Part shown: piece after piece, positions 9,760 through 18,422 of the stretch
How positions within the stretch are numbered: the stretch's first letter is position 1
Layout of the letters: the number at the start of each line of letters is the position of its first letter
Origin: Nitrospirales bacterium
GTDB lineage: Bacteria > Nitrospirota > Nitrospiria > Nitrospirales > UBA8639
Direction: 5' to 3'
Assembly (NCBI GenBank): GCA_021603905.1
Contig: BQIU01000002.1
Location: 1-64,000, forward strand
Length of the DNA stretch: 64,000 nt
Position numbers and translations under genes: made by a program
Notes under the pieces: model-generated
The model's database searches: none
Told to the model about the DNA's origin: nothing
What the model saw: only the letters and a program-made list of their open reading frames with translations

Positions 9760-10386
9760 TCATGACAAACGACTGAGATGACTGGCGGAAGGCAGGAGTG
9801 CGACATGCTCACGAATCTTTTCTGAAGCCTTTCGTATTCCCAGATCAGTCAGACGATAGTATCCCCCCTTACCTCGCCCCCGCTTCACAACCAATCGTTC
9901 TCGTATATAGGGCTTTAAGACTCGATCAAGTCTTGAAATTTTCAATGACGAACGGACCAAGGCCTGATTAAGCACCGTTGCCGGAACTTCATGCATTTGT
10001 CGAAGTTCTTGATACCCGAGGAGTAACATGAGAGTGACATCCGCCAGATTCTCGGCATTAGGAGGAGGCAGGCGATAGATGAGAGCAGAGGAACGATGAT
10101 CATTGTCAAAGATTTGCTGAAGAGAGGCACGAGTTGGAGATATTTGGGATAAATGGTTTCGTTCAGAAATAGGCTTATTCGATGCAATCGATTTGCTATG
10201 ACCCGACTCTCTTTTGTGCAGCTCGGCAATCAGATCAAGAAACTTCTGAAACTGTTGCGTCACTTCATGGCCATTTCCAGATGCTAAAAATTCATGGCCA
10301 TTCAATTTCACCCTTATTTTTAAAGGTAATCCTGATGAGCTTAAAGTTTCCCTGAGATTTGCCAACGAAGCACCTAAACAAGACAT
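9760..10386 (-). CDS. hypothetical protein with C-terminal winged-helix-like region
   Basis: The 208-residue cytosolic protein is not assigned to a named family. The C-terminal half (about residues 105-190) reads like a winged helix. It has a helical LLLGYQELRQ segment, a helix with SRLDRVLKPY, then a basic wing KRGRGKGGYYRLTDLGIRKA, a pattern seen in transcription regulators ending in a YxLTxxG motif. The N-terminal 100 residues are polar with a short beta-rich stretch. It lies convergent to pelG, 34 nt away, and could act on pel or elsewhere; that link is inference from position only. No convincing ribosome binding site precedes the ATG, so a later start is possible. Confidence 0.55.
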   Translation of the reverse strand: MSCLGASLANLRETLSSSGLPLKIRVKLNGHEFLASGNGHEVTQQFQKFLDLIAELHKRESGHSKSIASNKPISERNHLSQISPTRASLQQIFDNDHRSSALIYRLPPPNAENLADVTLMLLLGYQELRQMHEVPATVLNQALVRSSLKISRLDRVLKPYIRERLVVKRGRGKGGYYRLTDLGIRKASEKIREHVALLPSASHLSRLS

Positions 10387-10775
10387 TAAAATTAAATAAT
10401 GGCACGTTTAGGTAAGACAAGTAAAACTTCAAGGAAAATGAAAGTGCGGACATACAGAAAGTCCATAGAGTGGATATTGGTGAGTGAAAAAAAGAGCCGC
10501 GCCGTTAAAGTACCAAAAAAAACTCAGAGGCATGTGATGAGGAAAGTTATTGGAAGTTGTCATCACACAGCAAATGTGCTGTTTTCATTAACGATTTGCC
10601 AATACGAGAGATTCTTCTTCGTTCTCAGGAATACGCTTCATTTGCTTGATTGCTGAATCTTGCACGGGTGATCATTCCATGAGACCATTAAAGAGTGGAA
10701 ACATGGTTGATGAGTTGGGTAAAATAACCCGAGCAACGGCCTAACTGAGATCAAACTCGAAGGGGTGGCTGATCA

Positions 10776-11531
10776 GTGAATTATGAACGACATGCCGTCA
10801 TGGTTGCCATCAACCAATTGACGAAGGTTGCAAGTGCCGTTGCAGCCCTCACCGTCGGAATTATCCTTCTCTGGCAAACGCCTTCCTGGGAACAGCAGGC
10901 CACGTTAAAGGAAGAAGTTCCCACACGGCTCAAGACAAGTTTATCGACATTTGAAGAGCGGAAATTTTTACGGCATATCAAGACACGATTGCCGCAATAT
11001 CGGGAAGAGTTTTATCTTGCCGGAAAAAAGTATGGGGTTCCCTGGGTTCTGCTTGCGGCACAAGCCTATCAAGAGTCGCACTGGAATCGTAATGCCGTGA
11101 GTCCAACCGGGGTTCGTGGAATTATGATGTTGACACTCGACACCGCTTCTGATCTCGGCATCACCAATCGGTTGGATCCTCGAAAAAGTATTAGTGGAGG
11201 AGCCCGGTATCTTGCACGTCTCTACGCTAACCTACCAAGTAATGTTAAGGACCCAGATCGCATGTACTTTGCGCTAGCCGCTTATAATGTTGGAATGGGG
11301 CATATTAAAGACGCACAACTGTTAGCTACTCGATTAAAAAAGGACAAGACTCGCTGGGACCACTTAGAAACGGTTCTTCCATTATTAGCCAAAAAGAAGT
11401 ACTACAAAACCTTACCCAATCGATATGCACGCGGATGGGAACCGGTCCATTACGTCAAACGTATCCGCGCTTATCGTGAAATTCTCCAGTTTCTTGAGCA
11501 ACAACAAGCCTCGCTCCCCGAAAAACTCTAA
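10776..11531 (+). CDS. SLT-family lytic transglycosylase
   Basis: The 251-residue exported protein has an N-terminal signal/anchor at about residues 15-35 and a lysozyme-like SLT domain (about 70-235). The catalytic Glu is residue 100 in AYQESHW. The domain continues with SPTGVRGIMMLTLDTA and the GGARYLARL and AAYNVGMGH motifs typical of MltF/Slt-type murein transglycosylases. These cut peptidoglycan between MurNAc and GlcNAc, leaving 1,6-anhydroMurNAc. It resembles MltF without the N-terminal solute-binding domain. The GTG start at 10776 is preceded by AAGGGG 10 nt upstream; an ATG at 10800 is an alternative. Confidence 0.88.
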   Translation: MNYERHAVMVAINQLTKVASAVAALTVGIILLWQTPSWEQQATLKEEVPTRLKTSLSTFEERKFLRHIKTRLPQYREEFYLAGKKYGVPWVLLAAQAYQESHWNRNAVSPTGVRGIMMLTLDTASDLGITNRLDPRKSISGGARYLARLYANLPSNVKDPDRMYFALAAYNVGMGHIKDAQLLATRLKKDKTRWDHLETVLPLLAKKKYYKTLPNRYARGWEPVHYVKRIRAYREILQFLEQQQASLPEKL

Positions 11532-11555
11532 ACTCGTTTTTTATTTTTTTACATG

Positions 11556-11584
11556 ATGAGACGACTCCACAAAAGCCGTCTCAT
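11556..11584. other. perfect 8-bp inverted repeat between convergent genes
   Basis: ATGAGACG at 11556-11563 pairs with CGTCTCAT at 11577-11584 across a 13-nt loop, between the ends of two convergent genes. A T-rich run (11537-11550) lies on the left side, not where a rightward intrinsic terminator would need it. It may still stop or stabilise transcripts. Confidence 0.4.
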
Positions 11585-11602
11585 GCCAGACCCTTTGTTC
11601 TA

Positions 11603-12586
11603 TCATTTCTGTTCGGTGATACCGATTGGCTCATCCTGACCGGCTCGTTCGACTGAGACCGCACGATCATTGGGAAGAACAATCGCACGAATCTTATCAC
11701 CAAATTGAAATTTCTCACTCTTTTTGGTTTTCTCGGTGACCTCTATTCGGATTTCACCTCTTTCCCCTCTGATCACAATAAAATCTCCATCGATCATGAG
11801 AATTTCTGCCACAATCTTTCGTGTACCAGAGGGAGGAGGGGGAGGACCGACATTCTCTTGCAGAGCGGCCTCAGGCTTTGGCGTGGCGTTCGGAGCACCT
11901 TGTGCCGGTGAGGTTTGAGGGGCAATACGGGGCTTCTGCGCTTGAAACCCAAGAGGGTCGTCTGGTTTTGCGCGTTTCACATAGATCGCTTTATCGTTAG
12001 GGAGAATCTTGGCTTTAATGCGATCACCAAAAACAAACTTCTCAGTCGTCTTCGTGTCTGGAGTGACTTCAATTCGGACTTCACCATATTCGCTTCTCAC
12101 GATATAAAAGTCTCCATCGACCATGAGAATATCAGCCACAATAATTCTGTTTTGAGGTTCAATTGTAACAGGGACATCGTCAGATTGAGCTGAAGCCTGT
12201 TGATTCGTTGATTCCGGAGTAGATGAAGACGTTGCTGATTGTGCTGAGTCAGACGAGGAGGCAGCAGGTGCCTCAGCAGTGACCCCTATCGGCTCATCTT
12301 GTCCAGCACGGACAATGGAAATGGCTGAGTCATCCGGTCGAATAAGGGCCTTGATACGATCACCAAACTCAAAAGTTTCCGACATTTTCGTATCTGGCTT
12401 CACGACGATACGGATTTCTCCCAACGGTCCACGAACAATAAGAAACTCACCTTCAGTCAGCAATACCTCAGCGACGACGGTCCGAACAGCTGGAGGCGGA
12501 AACTCAGGCCCTTGCGCAAACAACAACAATGATGGGTTCGTCACGAACACGATGACAGCAAAGAGACACCCAAGGCATTTCTTCAT
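11603..12586 (-). CDS. exported protein with three OB-like repeats
   Basis: The 327-residue protein has a signal peptide (about residues 1-25) and three copies of a beta-rich repeat of about 60 residues, starting near residues 36, 148 and 258, joined by Pro/Ala/Ser/Gln-rich linkers. Each repeat follows the pattern VAEIL-x-DGDF-x-IVR-x4-GEIRIEV, then a Thr, then FxFGDRI and a final strand ending in VRAG or VKRA. This looks like a small OB-type barrel. Shorter proteins with the same pattern occur at 60456 and 60882. Function is unknown; periplasmic binding or scaffolding is a guess. GGAG lies upstream of the ATG. No AGGGTT box was seen upstream. Confidence 0.7.
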   Translation of the reverse strand: MKKCLGCLFAVIVFVTNPSLLLFAQGPEFPPPAVRTVVAEVLLTEGEFLIVRGPLGEIRIVVKPDTKMSETFEFGDRIKALIRPDDSAISIVRAGQDEPIGVTAEAPAASSSDSAQSATSSSTPESTNQQASAQSDDVPVTIEPQNRIIVADILMVDGDFYIVRSEYGEVRIEVTPDTKTTEKFVFGDRIKAKILPNDKAIYVKRAKPDDPLGFQAQKPRIAPQTSPAQGAPNATPKPEAALQENVGPPPPPSGTRKIVAEILMIDGDFIVIRGERGEIRIEVTEKTKKSEKFQFGDKIRAIVLPNDRAVSVERAGQDEPIGITEQK

Positions 12587-12749
12587 GAGAGTACTCCGTT
12601 ATGAATGAAATAAATGGAGAAATACGAGTATCATCCGATCACACAGTCACATCAACGTTCTATGTTACCTTGCCCGAAAATTGAGGTAAATATGTAGGCT
12701 AAAACCTACGGAACAGGCCTTGTCATCGAAAGGCTTCCCACAAGGTTCA

Positions 12750-13418
12750 TTATCTCAGAAGTTCGATACATTCTGGCCGATCATTCTGTGGATTATTCAC
12801 AAGCGTACTGACGGGAAAGGCTTCCATTTCATCCGAGGCCAACGGCGCAAGCAATACCAATAAGTCAGCAGGGTCGTGTATTGATGGATCAAGCCATGTC
12901 GCATAATCTTGTGGAGAGAGAATCACCGGCATGCGATGGTACACCGGTTTCATGAGGGCATTGGGAGTGGTTGTAATGACGGTACAGGATTGGATGGTGG
13001 GCCCTGCCTTCGTCCACCGTTCCCAGAGACCAGCAAAGACAAAGGGTCGGTGGTCTTTAAAGCGTATGTAATACGGTTGTTTGACCTTTCCTTCTTGCTT
13101 CCATTCATAGAATCCATCGGCGAGAATTAAGCACCGTTGGGATTTGAAGCTTTTCCTGAACGATGGTTTTTCTGCCACCGTTTCCCCTCGCGCATTGATT
13201 AACTTACTTCCAATGCTTGGATTCGCAGCCCAAGCAGGAATCAATCCCCACTTCATCATGACACATTCGCGGTGATCATTTTCCGGAGCATGTCTGACAC
13301 ACGCCGCCATTTGACTTGGCGAAATATTGTAGCGAGGTGTGAGCAGAGGCTTCCGGATCACCTGAAGCAGCTTCAGCAGATTATCGACTTTTTCTTTTTG
13401 TGTATATCGACCACACAC
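12750..13418 (-). CDS. SRAP/HMCES-type abasic-site DNA-protein crosslink protein (YedK family)
   Basis: The 223-residue SRAP-domain protein has the family N-terminus CGRYTQ, a central INARGE motif (NARGETV), the NGFYEWK-like segment ADGFYEWKQEGK, and the HRMPVIL motif with the active-site His. These proteins crosslink through Cys2 to abasic sites in single-stranded DNA, protecting them during replication. The start is set here at a GTG (13416-13418) immediately before the catalytic Cys. Removal of the initiator Met exposes the Cys, which must be N-terminal for the thiazolidine chemistry. A TTG three codons upstream would bury it and is unlikely to be used. Confidence 0.9.
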   Translation of the reverse strand: MCGRYTQKEKVDNLLKLLQVIRKPLLTPRYNISPSQMAACVRHAPENDHRECVMMKWGLIPAWAANPSIGSKLINARGETVAEKPSFRKSFKSQRCLILADGFYEWKQEGKVKQPYYIRFKDHRPFVFAGLWERWTKAGPTIQSCTVITTTPNALMKPVYHRMPVILSPQDYATWLDPSIHDPADLLVLLAPLASDEMEAFPVSTLVNNPQNDRPECIELLR

Positions 13419-13563
13419 ACGCAGCAATCCTTTCCCATTACAGGCGCACTAGTACGAACAGTAGATTATACGAATCCAATTAAGTTCCAGCTCGGCCTAT
13501 CAACTAACTCAGCGCAATTATGCACTTCAAACATGCGGAAGGTATTTGGAGCCGTTGTCAAAT

Positions 13564-14902
13564 AGTGTGTAAAAAGTTAGGCGGCCACCCTCTCATTGGG
13601 GCTGTCAACTCCTTCTGTCTTGCGGTGCCCTTTCGCAACTTGCGCGACTATGTGCGGAGCATTCAGTTTCCGAAAATTCTTCTCAGCGACCATGAGGGTT
13701 TTCCAGATTAAACAGGTCGCATTGCCTGCTGATTTAAAACGGCGGGAGGCGCCGGTGCGCAATCGCACTCGGGAGAATGGCGACTCCACGATGTTGGACG
13801 TCCGTAAGTGTTTCCAGTGTTCCCGGGGGAAGTGATAATACTGTGTCAGCCGACCCCAGTGCTCAACCACCGTCCGCACCGCTTTGGGATACGGTCGAAA
13901 GGTCGTTTCAAAGTGTTTGCGCTCGCGTACTGCCTGCTCCCGTGTCTCGGCATACATCATCGCCCGCAGCTGGGGTTTGGCCTTGACCTGCATCGGCTTG
14001 GGAAGGGCATCCAACACATTCAGGATCTTATGATTCCAGCACAACTGTTCGCCCGCCTCAGGGAACACCTCCGCCACGGCCGCCCATAAGCCTAAATGGC
14101 CGTCGCCCACCATGAGGCGAACTGTTGAGAGCCCACGGTGTTTGAGTTGGCGTAACACGGCGGCCCAAGAGTCTTTGCTCTCCCGATAGCCCACCTCCAC
14201 CGCTAACACACGTTTACTCCCGTCTTGCATCGCCCCGATGACCACCAGGAGGGCCGTTTTCTCTTTCCCCAAGCCAGCTTTCACGTAAATCCCGTCAGCC
14301 CACAGGTACGCCACCTGCTTTTCCTCAATCGGCGTCCCTTGCCACTGCTCATATTCCAGGGCCCACTTCTCTTTCAGGCGTTGAAGGGAGGACGCCGACA
14401 AGGGCGCCCCCGCTCCTAACAGGCCTCGCAAGGCCAACTCAAAATCCCCACTGGCCAGCCCGTGCAGATATAATTCTGGCAACAGCTCTCGCACCTCCCG
14501 GCTTTGGCGGCGAAAGAGGGGCAACACGCGGGAGACAAACCGCTCCTCCACGTTGCGAATCCGAGGCCGGCGCACTTCAATCGTCCCGAGGCTCAGGGTG
14601 ACCCGTCGGGGTTGCCCATAGCCATTGCGATAACCGGACGGGGCGTCTGCCACGACTTTTCTCTGACTCTTCTCGCGCCCTAAAAAGTCCGTCACTTCCT
14701 GTTCCAGCAGATCTTGGAGCCAGCCTTGGATCTCCTGGCGAGCGTAGGCTTCCAGGCAGCTGTACAGCCCGTCTTTTGACTCTCCTGCTCCATTGTGCTT
14801 TCCTTGCATTGGCGTATCCTTTCTCCGCCTGTTTGTGCAGGCAGGGTGTTGGTGATGCTTCACCCAAAAGGGTACGCCGCCCTCCATCGTTATTTCCACA
14901 CT
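13564..14902 (-). mobile_element. IS256-family insertion sequence
   Basis: An element of about 1.34 kb, the usual size for the family, encodes one transposase. Proposed ends share AGTGTG-N-AAA (left from 13564; right, read in reverse, from 14902). Both continue to a GGCGGC and ACCCT block, with an indel between the ends. Flanking 8-bp segments do not match, so no target duplication is visible. The element has clearly higher GC than its neighbours, which suggests acquisition from elsewhere. It sits between the SRAP gene and a lipoprotein gene and breaks no recognisable frame. Confidence 0.8.
13577..14809 (-). CDS. IS256-family (Mutator-type) transposase
   Basis: The 410-residue DDE transposase matches the family in order. 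It has an N-terminal VTDFLGRE-like segment, GYRNGY, the pattern GTIEVRRPRIR, LYLHGLASGDF, the first catalytic Asp in YLWADGIYVKAG, the second Asp in LMVGDGHLGLW, the Cys/Trp CWNHK motif, and the Glu near the C-terminus in NIVESPFSRVRLRT. It appears full length, so possibly active. The start chosen is the ATG at 14807-14809, with AGAAAGGA 7 nt upstream; the frame is open a further 30 codons without a good ribosome binding site. The stop is only about 14 bp from the left end of the element. Confidence 0.92.
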   Translation of the reverse strand: MQGKHNGAGESKDGLYSCLEAYARQEIQGWLQDLLEQEVTDFLGREKSQRKVVADAPSGYRNGYGQPRRVTLSLGTIEVRRPRIRNVEERFVSRVLPLFRRQSREVRELLPELYLHGLASGDFELALRGLLGAGAPLSASSLQRLKEKWALEYEQWQGTPIEEKQVAYLWADGIYVKAGLGKEKTALLVVIGAMQDGSKRVLAVEVGYRESKDSWAAVLRQLKHRGLSTVRLMVGDGHLGLWAAVAEVFPEAGEQLCWNHKILNVLDALPKPMQVKAKPQLRAMMYAETREQAVRERKHFETTFRPYPKAVRTVVEHWGRLTQYYHFPREHWKHLRTSNIVESPFSRVRLRTGASRRFKSAGNATCLIWKTLMVAEKNFRKLNAPHIVAQVAKGHRKTEGVDSPNERVAA

Positions 14903-15169
14903 TATTTATTGTAGCTCGTAACCACAACATACACGGTTTAGTAATGTTTAAGTAAAATTCATAATTTCTGAGAAATGATGGTCCCGTCTATTCAAGAGGG
15001 AGGAAGCCTGAGCATCCGCTGACCTTATCGTCCACTAAGAAAGAGAAGGGCGTGGATACATGCGTTCGCTGGTTGTGACTTCACAAGGCACCTTACTGTC
15101 CCGGCAGTGAAGTTTTGATATAACGGCAAACATAAAATGAACGAGACCGGTTAGTTTGGAGGTGACGCA
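14903..15169. other. intergenic stretch right of the IS
   Basis: Between the IS right end and the lipoprotein start I see no gene, RNA or clear box, only a GGAGGTGAC ribosome binding site just before 15170. Confidence 0.4.
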
Positions 15170-15628
15170 ATGAGAAAACCAAATCGCTTATTAAATGTTA
15201 TGATAATGAATCTCGCATTGTTCACGGCAAGTTGTGATAACTCAGATATGCGTACCCAGGAAGAATCAAAACATCTGAAAAAAGAGGTCAAGGAGAATGT
15301 TCAAGATACACTTGAGTCAACTAAACAGTTCACTGAGAACAAATTTGATGAGTATAGTCAAGCCATAGAAACGTCCATGAATGCGTTACAACAAAAGCAT
15401 AGGCAACTACAGAAACAAGCACTGCAAGATGGAAAAGAGGCGAATATTGAACTACAGGATGCTCTCGCTACGCTGGAGATGAAAAGAGAGCAACTGCAAA
15501 AACAAATAGAAGAACAGAATTCCAACCGCGATACTCCGTTAGAAGATCTGCAGTTGAGTATTGAACAAGCATTAGAAGAACTTGAAGAATTATATGAAGT
15601 GACCATTGCTCGTTTTTCGAGACAATAA
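15170..15628 (+). CDS. small coiled-coil lipoprotein, hypothetical
   Basis: The 152-residue protein has an N-terminal signal and a Cys at about residue 23 in FTASC, which fits a lipobox. The rest is almost entirely charged helix rich in Lys, Glu and Gln with heptad-like Leu/Ile spacing, suggesting a long periplasmic coiled coil. I recognise no family. A strong GGAGGTGACGCA precedes the ATG. It lies 160 nt upstream of tatA on the same strand and may be cotranscribed. Confidence 0.65.
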   Translation: MRKPNRLLNVMIMNLALFTASCDNSDMRTQEESKHLKKEVKENVQDTLESTKQFTENKFDEYSQAIETSMNALQQKHRQLQKQALQDGKEANIELQDALATLEMKREQLQKQIEEQNSNRDTPLEDLQLSIEQALEELEELYEVTIARFSRQ

Positions 15629-15696
15629 TTGATTGCATGGTCATCAAAAGTAATAATGAGTGGTTTATGAAGGTCGTAGAAGAAGCATTCTGAGAT

Positions 15697-15764
15697 AACA
15701 CCATCGGTGTTCTGTCAAAAGACTTCTATGGAAGATGGACTTCAAAAGCAAAAAGACAGAACAC
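15697..15764 (+). promoter_or_regulatory. two overlapping, mutually exclusive hairpins before tatA
   Basis: AACACC-ATC-GGTGTT (15697-15711) is a perfect 6-bp palindrome with a 3-nt loop. Its right arm overlaps GTGTTCTGTC (15707-15716), which is the exact reverse complement of GACAGAACAC at 15755-15764. The two hairpins share bases and cannot form together. The distal arm ends about 10 nt before the tatA ribosome binding site. This geometry resembles a leader switch; function is inferred. Confidence 0.4.
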
Positions 15765-15788
15765 ATCGCATAAGAAAGGGAGAAAAAT

Positions 15789-16097
15789 ATGTTTGGTTCA
15801 TTTGGATGGATGGAATTACTCTTGATCCTCTTTATTGTGTTGATTATCTTTGGGGCAGGAAAGATTCCTCAACTAGGAGAAGGACTCGGAAAGGCCATAA
15901 AAGGCTTTAAAAAATCACTCAATGAGCCTGAGATCAATGAACCCACAGAAATATCTGACCAGCGTGAACCGATGCAACATGAAGGTCAGCAAAGTGAGGG
16001 ATTGAAAGCGGAAGCGACGCACGAAAAGCTTCAGACCGATCAACCTAAGCATTCACGGGTTTGGGAAAAGGGTTCTGAACCATTACATCATGGATAA
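15789..16097 (+). CDS. tatA: Sec-independent translocase subunit TatA/TatE
   Basis: The 102-residue protein has the TatA signature. A very short N-terminus ([11 protein letters not shown]) leads into one transmembrane helix (about residues 7-22) with [22 protein letters not shown] forming the hinge and amphipathic helix. A long acidic/polar tail follows. TatA oligomerises to form the channel for folded twin-arginine substrates. No tatB or tatC lies nearby, so those must be elsewhere. The ribosome binding site AAGGGAG is about 8 nt upstream. The tail, rich in Glu and Gln, is longer than in minimal TatA proteins. Confidence 0.92.
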   Translation: MFGSFGWMELLLILFIVLIIFGAGKIPQLGEGLGKAIKGFKKSLNEPEINEPTEISDQREPMQHEGQQSEGLKAEATHEKLQTDQPKHSRVWEKGSEPLHHG

Positions 16098-16238
16098 TAC
16101 GCGTCGGATGCAGGCCTTCATGACACGAATACACGGCACGGCACATTTTGACCATTAAATTTATGAATCTGAAAAATGAGAAATGTGATGAACCCGACGT
16201 TATCTAACTGAGTAAGATGGGAATTTGGGAGGGAAGTC

Positions 16239-16319
16239 ATGACAAGCAAAACCAAGACTGATTTCCTCAAGAATCTCATGAATCAGGATTCTACTGGACC
16301 TAAACGAATTTCTTTGTAG
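16239..16319 (+). other. 26-codon frame with strong ribosome binding site, likely truncated gene start
   Basis: An ATG at 16239 with GGGAGGGAAG just upstream opens a 26-codon frame that ends at TAG 16317-16319, only 6 bp from the broken end of the thiamine-diphosphate gene remnant. The peptide (MTSKTKTDFL and on) looks like the beginning of a normal soluble protein. It may be the surviving 5' end of a gene cut by the same rearrangement, or a short genuine peptide. Confidence 0.3.
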
Positions 16320-16324
16320 CCCCC

Positions 16325-16971
16325 TCACGCTCCCCGCCCCGCGAGAATCGCAATCTTTTCTCCAACATTAAGAATGTCAGCAGCAAGATCTAAATTCTTT
16401 TTATTTTGCAGACCGGCCTCCACCGAAAATATATTCGAAGTGTGCTGGGACACATTCCGTTGAGTTTCTGGTTCTGAGACTTCCAACTCTTGAAAATCGA
16501 CTGGAAATGTGATGTGCGCGACACCGCGGTAACCCAGTGCTGCTCGACAAGCTAAGTCCGAGACATTTTTGACATGAGCAGCCTCCATGACACGAGCATT
16601 GTACACGGTCACATCCGTAAATAATTTATCCAGCTCGACATCCTGTTGCGTCTTCGTCCCAATCAAATCATGATAGGGCAATCCTGTGATGGCTAACACA
16701 GGTTGACCATCAAGCTTCGCATCGTAAAGACCGTTCAACAAGTGAATACCTCCCGGCCCAGATGTCGCGAGACACACGCCAAGCTTTCCGGTGTACTTCG
16801 CATAGGCACAGCAGTTTCTTCATGACGAACCTGGACAAATTGAATTTCCTGCTGTCTAGTTCGTAGGGCGTCCATGATCCCATTAATCCCATCTCCAGGC
16901 ATGCCCAAAATCACATTCACGCCCCATTCATGAACGGTCTGGATCAACAACTCTGCTGCCGTGATGGTCAT
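16325..16971 (-). pseudogene. thiamine-diphosphate enzyme (pyruvate oxidase/acetolactate synthase-like) remnant
   Basis: Only the N-terminal Pyr domain and the start of the next domain remain (about 215 of an expected 550-600 residues). The 5' part reads AAELLIQ...GMPGDGINGIMDAL...VRHEETA and retains the conserved Glu that activates the cofactor. Near 16810 the frame breaks: the expected run between HEETA and YAKYTGKLGVCLATSGPG is shortened by a deletion of 3n+1 nt. The second frame continues with HLLNGLYDAKLDGQPVLAITG, through ILAGRGA, and stops at TGA 16325-16327 where a GALGA-like motif should follow. Both a frameshift and a 3' truncation make it non-functional. Confidence 0.88.
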
Positions 16972-17080
16972 TCCACTCCCCCGTTTTATACAAAAAAATG
17001 ATGACTAACGAGTCGTTTTTGAAAATAAGGTCAATGATCAACAATCCTTCAGGTCTACATTCCCTGGACTCAACAGCTTG

Positions 17081-17842
17081 TCATTTCCAGTACGTGGGTC
17101 GTCCAAAATAATCGTAGACACGCACTTCTAATTCACGATTGACCGGCATAGACGCATCATACTCTGGACAATTCTTGGTTTGTTCCTGTGTCATATCGAC
17201 TTCAACCGTTTGATCTGACCATTGAATGGTTTTGATCCAGTCTGGCGCAACAAGTACTTTCTTTCCTGGCAACCAATTGCGAGTATCAATCACAAAATAC
17301 CGAATGTTCCATGTATCATCATCTGCGATACAATCTTCTACATGACCGATTTCCCCATCGGTAGCCTTAATGACATACCCTATGAGTTCGTCAATGCTTC
17401 GCAAATGAGGGTTGGCTTGCTCTTCTGAAATGGTGTCCCACCTATCCCTCACGTCATGATCTTCTACTGCCGGGATCGCACCCATCCCCACGGGAGCAGG
17501 GAACAATGGATCAATCCCTCCCCAATACGCTGGCCACTGGTAATATTGAACGAGCTTTGATTCCTCCTGAAGTGAAACAGGCTTATCGATTTCTATCCCT
17601 GGACTCCGTTCAATTTGATCTTTTGTTAATTTGACTGGAAAGTGATGACTGCTCCAGTCAGGCTTGCCGATGGATTCTAACGACAGTAACACTAATCGGC
17701 CTGGCAACCACTTTCCAGTATCGGCAACGAGATATCGAATCATCCATTCGCGATCATCAAAGAAGAAGTCTTTCGATTCTCCGATCTCACCGTCTGTGGC
17801 CTCAAGGGTGAACCCTTGAATGGCGTTGAGACTTCGTAACAT
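17081..17842 (-). CDS. protein with two PRC-barrel domains
   Basis: The 253-residue soluble protein carries two PRC-barrel-like repeats at about residues 1-75 and 125-205. They share the pattern L-x-G-x-x-(L/I)-x-A-TDGEIG-x-x-(K/E)-D, then (W)-x-IRY-(L/F)-V-x-DT, then WLPG-(R/K)-(L/K)-V-L. Similar proteins are common in stress-related loci of soil and aquatic bacteria; a precise role is not known. The AGGAGGTGATAC ribosome binding site is very strong. A regulatory box (17963-17980) lies about 120 nt upstream. Confidence 0.85.
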   Translation of the reverse strand: MLRSLNAIQGFTLEATDGEIGESKDFFFDDREWMIRYLVADTGKWLPGRLVLLSLESIGKPDWSSHHFPVKLTKDQIERSPGIEIDKPVSLQEESKLVQYYQWPAYWGGIDPLFPAPVGMGAIPAVEDHDVRDRWDTISEEQANPHLRSIDELIGYVIKATDGEIGHVEDCIADDDTWNIRYFVIDTRNWLPGKKVLVAPDWIKTIQWSDQTVEVDMTQEQTKNCPEYDASMPVNRELEVRVYDYFGRPTYWK

Positions 17843-17962
17843 GTATCACCTCCTTGTATGGTGAAACACCGCTCTTCTTGACCAGTAAAAAAGGACTACG
17901 AATCAGAATTGACCACCAAGCTTAACTATCGAGTAGACTACCATTTTGAAGCAATTCACCTG

Positions 17963-17980
17963 AACTCATAAAAACCCTTG
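17963..17980 (-). promoter_or_regulatory. AGGGTT-N6-AGTW box, PRC-barrel gene
   Basis: Reverse-strand CAAGGGTT, six bases, AGTT: an exact match to the shared box. The -10-like TAGTCT lies at 17935-17940 (weak). The target start is about 120 nt downstream at 17842. Confidence 0.7.
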
Positions 17981-18067
17981 CCCTGTCTACCCATACACGT
18001 GTAAATACTCAGAATTGCTCAATATCCACATACCTGGAATAGTTTAGTGAATCATCCGTAGAAGTGC

Positions 18068-18328
18068 TCATGCCTGGGGGACCGGAGGTATGGGCTGCGG
18101 AGGTCGTCCCGGAGGTTGAGGGGGATTGGGATCTGGAAACGGCGGCGAAGGATCAGGCAGTGGAGAGGGGCCTGGATTGGGAGGGTCTGGATTTGGGTTT
18201 GGCGTAGTGAATTTTAAACCCATAGGCCTATCATATTCACCTTTAAGACATGATGGTGTTCGAGAGTTGGGGGTAACAATGAGAGCATACATCGACTTCC
18301 GTATAGAATTGACATAAGAATGATTCAT
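18068..18328 (-). CDS. small protein with proline-rich tail, hypothetical
   Basis: The 86-residue protein has an unremarkable N-terminal half, and from about residue 44 almost every second residue is Pro (NPNPDPPNPGPSP and similar). Such tails are extended and often bind surfaces or cell wall; none of this is proven here. The start used is the ATG at 18326-18328 with AAAAGGA 7 nt upstream, in preference to a TTG six codons earlier. It could be spurious, but the ribosome binding site and position favour a real gene. Confidence 0.4.
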   Translation of the reverse strand: MNHSYVNSIRKSMYALIVTPNSRTPSCLKGEYDRPMGLKFTTPNPNPDPPNPGPSPLPDPSPPFPDPNPPQPPGRPPQPIPPVPQA

Positions 18329-18422
18329 AAATGTATCCTTTTTCAATAGAATCTGACCGACTTACTTGAACTCTGAAAACTTGAATAAACCGTGGGCTTC
18401 ATCACAACCAGTTTTTATGAAT

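Noticed and set aside
10399-10656. 85-codon frame on the plus strand
   Set aside because: It is basic and low-complexity, with no binding site and no domain; it lies in an AT-rich gap.
14577-14930. 117-codon minus frame inside the IS
   Set aside because: It is a GC-rich shadow of the transposase; no programmed frameshift signal supports a second product.
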